Positions 1-5,458 of a stretch of DNA of 8,024 nucleotides are shown in pieces (the first letter of the stretch is position 1; every line of letters starts with the position of its first letter). The stretch is from an uncultured Bacteroidales bacterium (GTDB taxonomy: Bacteria > Bacteroidota > Bacteroidia > Bacteroidales > UBA3663): NCBI GenBank assembly GCA_905236195.1, contig CAJOOX010000121.1, positions 1-8,024 of the forward strand, written 5' to 3'. The notes under the pieces were generated by a model. That model was not told where the DNA came from and made no database searches. It was given only the letters and a program-made list of their open reading frames with translations. The position numbers were made by a program, and so were the translations under genes.

Positions 1-312
1 CTGCCGCAGAAGAAGGGCCGAGAGTCCCGTCTGAAAACACTGGCGGCCGAGCCGCGTACCATCATCCTGTATGAGTCGCCCTACCGCCTGGTCAAGACGC
101 TCGAACAACTGGCCGCTTTCTTCGGTGCCGAACGTCCCGCATGCGTAGTCAGGGAGATATCGAAGGTTCATGCCGACACCCGGCGCGGCACCCTCGCCGA
201 ACTCGCAGCCCACTTCACAGCCAACGAACCCAAGGGCGAGATTGTCCTGCTGGTGGGAGGAGCCCCAGAGGAGGAAAAGAAAGAGCATAGGAACAAGTAT
301 AAGACCCCCTGA
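1..312 (+). CDS. rsmI: 16S rRNA (cytidine-2'-O)-methyltransferase RsmI, C-terminal part
   Basis: Frame 1 is open from the window edge to a TGA at 310-312 and gives 103 residues, roughly the last half of a family that is usually about 220-290 residues. The visible part starts with LPQKKGRESRL, continues with RTIILYESPYRL, then VVREISKVHADTRRGTLAEL and KGEIVLLVGG. This order is characteristic of the C-terminal domain of RsmI, a tetrapyrrole-methylase-fold enzyme that uses S-adenosylmethionine to 2'-O-methylate C1402 of 16S rRNA in the ribosomal decoding centre. The N-terminal SAM-binding glycine-rich part lies outside the window. After the conserved GEIVLLVGG strand there is a short charged tail (PEEEKKEHRNKYKTP) whose last codons and stop run into the first repeat element, so the tail may have been reshaped by it. 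No typical intrinsic terminator follows. Confidence 0.93.
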   Translation: MPQKKGRESRLKTLAAEPRTIILYESPYRLVKTLEQLAAFFGAERPACVVREISKVHADTRRGTLAELAAHFTANEPKGEIVLLVGGAPEEEKKEHRNKYKTP

Positions 313-316
313 ATCC

Positions 317-355
317 CCCTTAAAGGGGGACTTACTGAGCGGCACAATTTATGTC
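317..355. repeat. 39-bp direct repeat, copy 1, with C-rich/G-rich palindrome
   Basis: This 39-bp segment is identical to 389-427. It opens with a palindrome that here extends to CCCCCTTAAAGGGGG (315-329), a 7-bp stem around one central base. It then continues ACTTACTGAGCGGCACAATT and ends ATGTC. A run of 7-bp units follows directly. The palindrome begins two bases after the rsmI stop codon and has no T-tract behind it, so I do not call it a terminator. It resembles dispersed intergenic elements of Bacteroidetes genomes, but whether it is dispersed in this genome cannot be seen from one window. Confidence 0.85.
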
Positions 356-388
356 ATAGTCTAAAGTCAAAAGTCTATAGTCTAAAGT
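356..388. repeat. Heptanucleotide array, block 1 (WAAAGTC-type units)
   Basis: About five 7-bp units follow repeat copy 1: ATAGTC, TAAAGTC, AAAAGTC, TATAGTC, TAAAGTC. The last C is shared with the start of the second 39-bp copy. All units keep GTC and vary in the A/T part. The first unit lacks one T compared with the matching position in block 2. The pattern fits slippage growth of a short tandem repeat. I see no coding potential in it. Confidence 0.85.
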
Positions 389-427
389 CCCTTAAAGGGG
401 GACTTACTGAGCGGCACAATTTATGTC
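389..427. repeat. 39-bp direct repeat, copy 2
   Basis: Exact copy of 317-355, 72 bp downstream. The palindrome is shorter at its left edge here (CCCTTAAAGGG, flanked by GT instead of CC), which marks the likely left boundary of the duplicated unit. As in copy 1, it is followed by TATAGTC/TAAAGTC heptamers, so the whole 72-bp composite (39-bp core plus heptamers) looks tandemly duplicated. Confidence 0.85.
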
Positions 428-484
428 TATAGTCTAAAGTCTAAAGTCTAAAGTCAAAAGTCTATAGTCAAAATATCTATAGTC
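428..484. repeat. Heptanucleotide array, block 2
   Basis: Units in order are TATAGTC, TAAAGTC three times, AAAAGTC, TATAGTC, then a degenerate AAAATAT and an 8-bp CTATAGTC, after which the pattern decays into plain AT-rich sequence. Compared with block 1 there are two extra TAAAGTC units, so the two blocks differ by whole repeat units, the mark of replication slippage. The array ends about 50 bp before the start codon of the next gene. Confidence 0.85.
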
Positions 485-515
485 AAATATAAAATTGAAT
501 TAAGTATAAACCAAA
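484..515 (-). promoter_or_regulatory. Possible leftward Bacteroides-type promoter
   Basis: Read on the minus strand, 512-515 gives TTTG and 484-491 gives TATATTTG, matching the Bacteroides primary sigma factor consensus TTTG / TAnnTTTG with a 20-bp spacer. Transcription would start near 477 and run left through the heptamer array and the palindromic repeats toward the end of rsmI. No gene is seen on that strand, so a product would be antisense or noncoding. The region is very AT-rich, which makes a chance match plausible. I found no equivalent match on the + strand for the gene at 532. Confidence 0.25.
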
Positions 516-531
516 TTTAAAAACAAACAAA

Positions 532-1401
532 ATGAAGAAAATTCTTTTGGGTCTGATGACCGTTCTCGGTCTCAGCTTTATGGGAACCAGCTGCAGCAGC
601 GGTCCCAGCAAACAGGAAGTAATGACAGCCAACGATTCGCTGACGGCTGTAACGCTGCAGCAGCAGTCTGAAATCATGGACCTCATGGGTCTGATGGCAG
701 ATGTTTCGAGCGAGCTCGACAAAATCAACGGCCAGATTACGGTGGCCAACGGTGAGGAGAAGAGCGATCTCCAGTCGCGCAAGGCCGACCTGATGCAGAA
801 GCTTGCCGGCATCAAGAACGATCTGGAAGAGAAGACTCAGGCTCTGGAGCAGCTCACAAAAAAGTACAGCAGCGTGCTGGCCCAGAACAAGCAGCTGAAG
901 GCCACCATCGACGGTCTGCAGCAGCGCGTGTATGAATACACAGAGAAGATGGCAGCCTATGAGGCCCGTATCGCAGCTCAGGGCGACACCATCCAGATTC
1001 TGTCCGACAATCTCGAGGAAACCGCAGCCAATCTCGACTCCCTCTACAACGAGAACAAGGCGCAGCAGAAGATTATGGAATCGCAGGACGAACTCCTCAA
1101 CCGCGCTTTCTACATCATCTCGACACGTGCCGAACTCAAGGATCTCGGCATCGTGACAGGCGGTGCTCTGCAGCGCAGCAAACTCTCGACCAAGGGCTTC
1201 GACACCTCCCTCTTCACCCAGGTGGATATCCGTCAGCTCTCCGAGATTGACCTCAAGGCCAAGAAAGCAACTATAAAGTCGAACATGCCTACCGAGAGCT
1301 ATGACCTCGTCAAGCAGGAAGACGGCAACCTCAAGCTCGTCATCAAAGATGCTGCCAGCTTCTGGAGCCAGACCAAGTTCCTGGTGGTTCAGGTAAGATA
1401 A
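532..1401 (+). CDS. Coiled-coil putative lipoprotein (Cbp1-like?)
   Basis: This 289-residue protein starts with a signal peptide (MKK, hydrophobic 4-17) ending in MGTSC. Cys21 is a plausible but non-canonical lipidation site. It is followed by SSGPS rather than an acidic run, so the Bacteroidetes surface-export signal is not evident. Residues about 35-190 are rich in Q, E, K, L and A in a heptad-like pattern and should form a long coiled coil. Residues 191-289 form a compact C-terminal domain with alternating hydrophobic positions, ending FLVVQVR. Three matches to the Bacteroides O-glycosylation sequon D(S/T)(A/I/L/V/M/T) occur at D35-S-L, D152-T-I and D169-S-L. The architecture resembles Bacteroides proteins annotated as Cbp1-family collagen-binding glycoprotein adhesins, but I assign that only tentatively. 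The A-rich leader before ATG is typical of the phylum. metA follows after 9 bp, suggesting co-transcription. Function is unknown. Confidence 0.9.
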   Translation: MKKILLGLMTVLGLSFMGTSCSSGPSKQEVMTANDSLTAVTLQQQSEIMDLMGLMADVSSELDKINGQITVANGEEKSDLQSRKADLMQKLAGIKNDLEEKTQALEQLTKKYSSVLAQNKQLKATIDGLQQRVYEYTEKMAAYEARIAAQGDTIQILSDNLEETAANLDSLYNENKAQQKIMESQDELLNRAFYIISTRAELKDLGIVTGGALQRSKLSTKGFDTSLFTQVDIRQLSEIDLKAKKATIKSNMPTESYDLVKQEDGNLKLVIKDAASFWSQTKFLVVQVR

Positions 1402-1410
1402 ATTCCGTAT

Positions 1411-2328
1411 ATGCCTTTAAAACTTCCCAAACATCTGCCGGCCATCGAAGCCCTCAAGGCGGAGAACATCTTCGTGATGGACTTCGAACGTGCCGACCAG
1501 CAGGAGATACGTCCCCTCAGTATCTGTATTCTCAATCTGATGCCCATCAAGGAGCAGACTGAGAACGACCTGATACGTCTGCTGTCGAACACGCCTCTCC
1601 AGATTGAGACAACCTTCATGATGGTTCCGGGCCACGTGTCCAAGAACACTTCCATGGATCACATGGAACAGTTCTACACGTCGTTCGAACACCTCAAGGA
1701 CCAGAAATTCGACGGTATGATCATCACGGGCGCTCCTCTCGAGCAGATGGATTACAAGGATGTGACCTACTGGCCCGTTCTCGAGGAAATCTTCGACTGG
1801 ACACGTACCCACGTCACTTCCACCATGTTCATCTGCTGGGCGGCTCAGGCTGGCCTCTACCATTTTTACGGCGTGCCTAAATACCCCCTGTCGAAGAAGA
1901 TGTTCGGGATTTTCAAACATACCAGCTACGATCCCCAGGAGCCAATCTTCCGCGGGTTCGACGATGAGTTCTTCGTGCCCCACAGCCGTCATTCGGAGGT
2001 CAGGAAGGAGGACATCCTCAAACATCCCGAACTCAAGATTATGTCCGAGAGCCGTGAGAGCGGCATCTACATGGTCATGGCAAGGGAAGGACGCGAAATC
2101 TATGTGACAGGCCATTCGGAATATTCTCCCTATACTCTCGATGCCGAATACAAGCGCGACCTGACCAAAGGACTCCCCATCGACATGCCGGTCAACTACT
2201 ATAAAGGCAACAACCCGAACAACCGGCCGTTGGTGCGTTGGCGTTCTACGGCCAACCTGCTTTTTGCCAACTGGCTGAACTACTACGTTTATCAGAATAC
2301 GCCGTATAATATTGACGAAATCCATTGA
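1411..2328 (+). CDS. metA: Homoserine O-acetyltransferase (MetA family)
   Basis: This 305-residue cytoplasmic enzyme activates homoserine by O-acylation, the first committed step of methionine synthesis. Length and numbering match E. coli MetA: nucleophile Cys142 (in MFICWAAQAG), His235 and Glu237 (TGHSEYSPYT), plus Lys47, Lys163, Ser192 and Arg249, all at the family positions. The N-terminus MPLKLPKHLPAIEAL is the usual family start, supporting this ATG. Residue 111 (TGAPLEQMDY) is glutamate. In this family Glu111 goes with acetyl-CoA and Gly111 with succinyl-CoA, so the product is predicted to be O-acetylhomoserine despite the common name 'O-succinyltransferase'. The gene lies 9 bp behind the coiled-coil gene with no promoter or riboswitch between them, and a stem-loop terminator candidate follows 26 bp after the stop. 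No methionine genes other than this one are in view. Confidence 0.96.
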   Translation: MPLKLPKHLPAIEALKAENIFVMDFERADQQEIRPLSICILNLMPIKEQTENDLIRLLSNTPLQIETTFMMVPGHVSKNTSMDHMEQFYTSFEHLKDQKFDGMIITGAPLEQMDYKDVTYWPVLEEIFDWTRTHVTSTMFICWAAQAGLYHFYGVPKYPLSKKMFGIFKHTSYDPQEPIFRGFDDEFFVPHSRHSEVRKEDILKHPELKIMSESRESGIYMVMAREGREIYVTGHSEYSPYTLDAEYKRDLTKGLPIDMPVNYYKGNNPNNRPLVRWRSTANLLFANWLNYYVYQNTPYNIDEIH

Positions 2329-2354
2329 TTATGTCGATTTGCAAGGCCGAAATT

Positions 2355-2393
2355 TTGGGCTCTGGAGGGCAAAAATACCCCTTCAGAGCCCAA
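2355..2393 (+). terminator. Stem-loop terminator candidate after metA
   Basis: Arms 2355-2369 (TTGGGCTCTGGAGGG) and 2379-2393 (CCCTTCAGAGCCCAA) pair over 15 bp with a single G-T wobble, closing a 9-nt A-rich loop. Three T residues follow (2394-2396), so the U-tract is short. The length and near-perfect pairing, and its place 26 bp after the metA stop and ahead of a separate promoter, make transcription termination the best explanation. Without a longer T-run, its strength is uncertain. Confidence 0.7.
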
Positions 2394-2438
2394 TTTGACA
2401 ATATTTAATATCTCTTTTAGATTATTTAGACGTTAATT

Positions 2439-2470
2439 TTTGGCTGTTTTAAGTTAATTCGTTAATTTTG
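2439..2470 (+). promoter_or_regulatory. Bacteroides-type promoter of the moxR-bat operon
   Basis: TTTG at 2439-2442 and TAATTTTG at 2463-2470 match the -33 and -7 elements (TTTG, 19-21 bp, TAnnTTTG) of Bacteroidetes primary sigma factor promoters, with a 20-bp spacer. Both boxes sit inside two near-identical copies of CGTTAATTTT(T)G (2431-2442 and 2460-2470). The start site would be near 2477, giving a leader of about 80 nt before the moxR ATG at 2556. The surrounding 2394-2470 is strongly AT-rich. Confidence 0.65.
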
Positions 2471-2479
2471 CACCTTGAA

Positions 2480-2500
2480 AATCGGGATTTCTGCCCGATT
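2480..2500 (+). promoter_or_regulatory. Small hairpin at the 5' end of the moxR leader
   Basis: AATCGGG (2480-2486) and CCCGATT (2494-2500) form a perfect 7-bp stem with a 7-nt loop. If the promoter call is right, the hairpin lies within the first few nucleotides of the transcript. It could protect the 5' end, or as a DNA palindrome serve as an operator overlapping the start region. No T-tract follows, so it is not an attenuator of the classic kind. Confidence 0.4.
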
Positions 2501-2555
2501 ACGACTCAAGAAACAGTAATAAACAAAACAAATATCTTTAGCAAAACTGACATTT

Positions 2556-3551
2556 ATGAGTGAAAGAGTTGACATCCGTGAGTTGAACGAACTCATTGAA
2601 TCCAAGAGCGCGTTCGTAAGCATGTTGACACAAGGCATGGACCAGGTCATCGTAGGCCAGAAGCACCTTGTGGAGTCTCTCCTGATCGGCCTCCTTGCCG
2701 ACGGCCACATCCTCCTCGAAGGTGTGCCCGGTCTGGCCAAGACGCTGGCCATCAAGACCCTGTCCCAGTTGATTGACGCAAAATACAGCCGCATCCAGTT
2801 TACCCCGGACCTGCTGCCTGCCGACGTAATCGGTACGATGGTCTATTCGCAGAAGAACGAACAGTTCACCGTCAAGAAGGGTCCCGTATTTGCCAACTTC
2901 GTCCTCGCCGACGAAATCAACCGTGCCCCTGCCAAGGTGCAGTCGGCACTCCTCGAGGCCATGCAGGAACGTCAGGTCACCATTGGCGCCGAGACGTTCA
3001 AGCTCGACCGTCCCTTCCTCGTCATGGCCACCCAGAACCCCATCGAACAGGAAGGTACCTACCCGCTCCCCGAGGCCCAGTGCGACCGTTTCATGCTCAA
3101 GGTCAAGATCGACTATCCCAAGAAGGAGGAGGAGATGAAGATTGTGGCCGCCCATCTGGCAGGATTCAAGCAGGACATCAAGCCTGTGATGAAGGTCGAT
3201 GAGATTCTCGATGCCCGACAGGTGGTGAAGCAGGTTTATATTGACGAGAAGATACAGAAGTACATCGTTGACATCGTCTTTGCAACACGCTATCCTGAGA
3301 TGTACGAACTCGACAGCCTCAAGGACATGATAGCCTACGGCGCTTCGCCCCGTGCCTCCATCAACCTCGCCCTCGCCGCCCGTGCCTACGCTTTCCTCAA
3401 GCGCCGCGGATACGTTATCCCCGAGGATGTGCGTGCCATCTGTCCCGATGTGATGCGTCACCGCATCGGTCTCTCCTACGAGGCCGAGGCCAACAACCTC
3501 ACTTCGGAGGAAGTGATTGCTGAAATCCTTAACAAAGTGGAAGTGCCCTGA
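2556..3551 (+). CDS. moxR: MoxR-family AAA+ ATPase
   Basis: This 331-residue soluble ATPase belongs to the MoxR (AAA_3) family, chaperone-like ATPases that work with von Willebrand A domain proteins encoded next to them. Visible motifs are Walker A GVPGLAKT (residues 56-63), Walker B VLADE (116-120) followed by INRAPAKVQSALLEAMQER, sensor 1 Asn161 in ATQNP, and EGTYPLPEAQCDRF (166-179) with the probable arginine finger. A C-terminal lid with SPRASINLALAARA carries the sensor 2 arginine. Everything needed for ATP binding and hydrolysis is intact and the length is typical. It is the first gene of the operon, with its own promoter upstream and an A-rich leader without a Shine-Dalgarno sequence. 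Its TGA overlaps the next ATG by one base (TGATG). In Bacteroides the same gene heads the bat operon. Confidence 0.96.
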   Translation: MSERVDIRELNELIESKSAFVSMLTQGMDQVIVGQKHLVESLLIGLLADGHILLEGVPGLAKTLAIKTLSQLIDAKYSRIQFTPDLLPADVIGTMVYSQKNEQFTVKKGPVFANFVLADEINRAPAKVQSALLEAMQERQVTIGAETFKLDRPFLVMATQNPIEQEGTYPLPEAQCDRFMLKVKIDYPKKEEEMKIVAAHLAGFKQDIKPVMKVDEILDARQVVKQVYIDEKIQKYIVDIVFATRYPEMYELDSLKDMIAYGASPRASINLALAARAYAFLKRRGYVIPEDVRAICPDVMRHRIGLSYEAEANNLTSEEVIAEILNKVEVP

Positions 3552-4420
3552 TGGAAACAACTGACTTGCTGAAGAAAGTCCGCCAGATCGAAATTAAGTC
3601 GCGAGGTCTGAGCCGCAATATCTTTGCGGGTCAGTACCGCACGGCCTTCAAGGGACATGGCATGTCGTTCGCAGAGGTGCGCGAGTACCAGTTCGGCGAC
3701 GATGTGCGCGACATCGACTGGAACGTTACGGCCCGTCAGAACAAACCCCACATCAAGATCTTCGAGGAGGAACGCGAGATGACCGTCATGCTGCTCATCG
3801 ATGTCAGCGGCAGCCGAGAATTCGGTACCACGACCCAGACCAAGCAGGAGACCATCACCGAGATAGCCGCCACCATGGCGTTTTCGGCCATCCAGAACAA
3901 CGACAAGATCGGGGTTATCTTCTTCAGCGACCGTATCGAACGCTACATCCCGCCCCAGAAGGGCAGAAAGCATGTGCTGGCCATCATCTCCGAGATGCTG
4001 AATTTCAAGCCCGTGAGGCGTGGAACAGACATCGGCAAGGCAATCCAGTATGTGAGCAACGCCCAGAAGAAACGCTGCACCTGTTTCGTCATCTCCGACT
4101 TTGTGGACGACAAACCCTACCTGCAGCCGCTCACCATCGCGAGCACCAAGCACGACATGGTGGCCATTCAGGTCTATGACCCCCGCGAGACAGAACTGCC
4201 CGATGTGGGGCTGATGCACGTTACCGATGCCGAGACCGGAGCCCACCGTTGGGTCGATACCTCCGACAAGGCAACACGTGCCGCCTATGCCCGTTGGTGG
4301 CAGAACAGTCAGGACCGTATGCACGACGCTTTCCTGCATGCGCGGGTCGATAATGTTTCCATCCCCACTGGCGAGGACTTTGTTCCCGTCCTGATGGAGA
4401 TGTTCAAAAAACGATCATAA
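3551..4420 (+). CDS. DUF58 family protein with vWA-like fold
   Basis: This 289-residue protein shows the DUF58 signature: FAGQYRTAFKGHGMSFAEVR, then REYQFGDDVRDIDWNVTAR (residues 44-62) and PHIKIFEEERE. A vWA-like core follows with a complete MIDAS metal site: DVSGS (84-88), Thr159 in RRGTDIGKA, and Asp183 in FVISDF. No transmembrane segment is present, so this is the short cytoplasmic form and not the version with N-terminal helices. DUF58 proteins are almost always encoded beside moxR and are thought to be clients or partners of the ATPase, with the MIDAS site binding a metal-dependent ligand. The start overlaps the moxR stop by one base, and its TAA is directly followed by the next ATG with no gap, pointing to translational coupling. 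The biochemical role is unknown. Confidence 0.94.
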   Translation: METTDLLKKVRQIEIKSRGLSRNIFAGQYRTAFKGHGMSFAEVREYQFGDDVRDIDWNVTARQNKPHIKIFEEEREMTVMLLIDVSGSREFGTTTQTKQETITEIAATMAFSAIQNNDKIGVIFFSDRIERYIPPQKGRKHVLAIISEMLNFKPVRRGTDIGKAIQYVSNAQKKRCTCFVISDFVDDKPYLQPLTIASTKHDMVAIQVYDPRETELPDVGLMHVTDAETGAHRWVDTSDKATRAAYARWWQNSQDRMHDAFLHARVDNVSIPTGEDFVPVLMEMFKKRS

Positions 4421-5455
4421 ATGTATTTCAAATCTGTCAAGTCCTTCCTTCTGATCCTCGGATTGGTACTGCTGCCTGTGCTCTCATCGGCACAGGCAAG
4501 GGTGACGGCACGCCTCGATTCGACGTATGTCATTCTGGGCATGCCCACCACCATCCACCTCGAGGCTTCAGTGCCCGAAGGACAAACCATAGAGTTCCCG
4601 CATCTGGATTCCCGGGGCATTGTGGCCTGGGACGATACCGCGGCTTTCCTGCTCGAATGGGCCGACCTTCCACGGGTCGATACGCTGGCGGTGCAGAATG
4701 GAACCCTCACGCTGCGTCAGGAGTTGGAGGTTTTCCCCTTCGATTCTGCATCGCTCCTCATTCCAGCGTTCCGCTTCGTTTATCAGGGTGACACACTGCG
4801 CACCAATGAACTGGCGCTCAAGGTGATCCAACCCTTCGATTCGCTGGAGGTTGATCCCGAGAAGTTCTTTGACATCAAGGACGTCCTCACACCGGATATT
4901 GTCATTTGGGACTACATCGAGTGGATTCTCTGGCCCCTGCTGGTCATTGCGCTCGGTGTGGCTGCCTGGTACGGCTGGCGCTATTATCGTCTTCGCAGAC
5001 GTCATCAGCCTGTCGTCGTGAAGCCTAAGAAGATTGTTCCTCCCAATGTCATTGCGCTTCAGGCCCTGGACAATCTCCAGGAGAAGCATCTGTGGCAGAA
5101 CGGAAAGCCCAAACAGTTCCATACCGAACTCACCGATATCCTCCGTGTTTACATCGAGGGACGTTTTGCGGTGCCTGCCATGGAGAAAACCTCCGACGAG
5201 ATTCTCGATGAACTCTACGAACTCAACGAGTCGCAGCACTCGTCCCTCAACAACCTCCATCAGATTCTCTCGCTGGCCGATCTGGTCAAGTTTGCCAAAT
5301 ACGAGCCTCTGGCCGACGAGAATCAGCTCTCGTTCATGAACGCCAAGATGTTCGTCACCCAGACGGCAGCGCCAGAACCGACCGACGGCACGAAGCCCGA
5401 GGACGAAGGCGGTGAGACTCCCGCCCACAGTAATGAACCCCAAGTAAATCAATAG
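4421..5455 (+). CDS. BatD-like membrane protein with DUF4381-like cytoplasmic tail
   Basis: This 344-residue protein has a signal peptide at 1-24 (cleavage plausible after SSA), then an extracytoplasmic domain of about 140 residues predicted to be beta-rich and reminiscent of BatD modules. One transmembrane helix spans about 165-186, a basic stop-transfer RYYRLRRRH follows, and a cytoplasmic tail covers about 190-344. The tail contains ALDNLQEKHLWQNGKPKQF and DILRVYIEGRFAVPAMEKTS, the pattern of DUF4381-type domains found in MoxR/Bat clusters. The end is a low-complexity acidic/proline tail. Six D(S/T)(A/I/L/V/M/T) O-glycosylation sequons (Asp33, 72, 87, 108, 124, 140) lie in the exported part and none in the tail. 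It sits between the DUF58 gene (0 nt gap) and batA (3 nt gap), as in other Bacteroidales operons. A role in joining cytoplasmic MoxR/DUF58 to the envelope Bat complex is inference. Confidence 0.88.
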   Translation: MYFKSVKSFLLILGLVLLPVLSSAQARVTARLDSTYVILGMPTTIHLEASVPEGQTIEFPHLDSRGIVAWDDTAAFLLEWADLPRVDTLAVQNGTLTLRQELEVFPFDSASLLIPAFRFVYQGDTLRTNELALKVIQPFDSLEVDPEKFFDIKDVLTPDIVIWDYIEWILWPLLVIALGVAAWYGWRYYRLRRRHQPVVVKPKKIVPPNVIALQALDNLQEKHLWQNGKPKQFHTELTDILRVYIEGRFAVPAMEKTSDEILDELYELNESQHSSLNNLHQILSLADLVKFAKYEPLADENQLSFMNAKMFVTQTAAPEPTDGTKPEDEGGETPAHSNEPQVNQ

Positions 5456-5458
5456 TAT

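Noticed and set aside
315..329. CCCCCTTAAAGGGGG as an intrinsic terminator for rsmI
   Set aside because: No T-run follows, and a partial copy appears again 72 bp later inside the same duplicated element, so it is better explained as part of a repeat.
170..364. A 64-codon + strand frame overlapping the rsmI end and the repeat
   Set aside because: It is a shifted reading of rsmI that runs on into noncoding repeats, with no start context or domain.
317..484. The repeat block as a CRISPR array
   Set aside because: There are only two 39-bp copies, and the sequence between them is a 7-bp tandem repeat rather than a unique spacer. No cas genes are nearby.
313..531. A methionine-related riboswitch upstream of the coiled-coil gene and metA
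   Set aside because: The spacer is filled by repeats and AT-rich sequence. I see no conserved multi-stem core of a SAM riboswitch class, and the 9-bp gap before metA is too short.
1417..2325. A 302-codon open frame on the minus strand covering nearly all of metA
   Set aside because: It is in exact codon register with metA and stays open only because metA avoids TTA, CTA and TCA codons. Its translation shows no recognisable family, while metA has every catalytic residue.
2538..3560. A 340-codon open frame on the minus strand over moxR
   Set aside because: Same codon-register mirror effect. The + strand carries Walker A, Walker B and sensor motifs.
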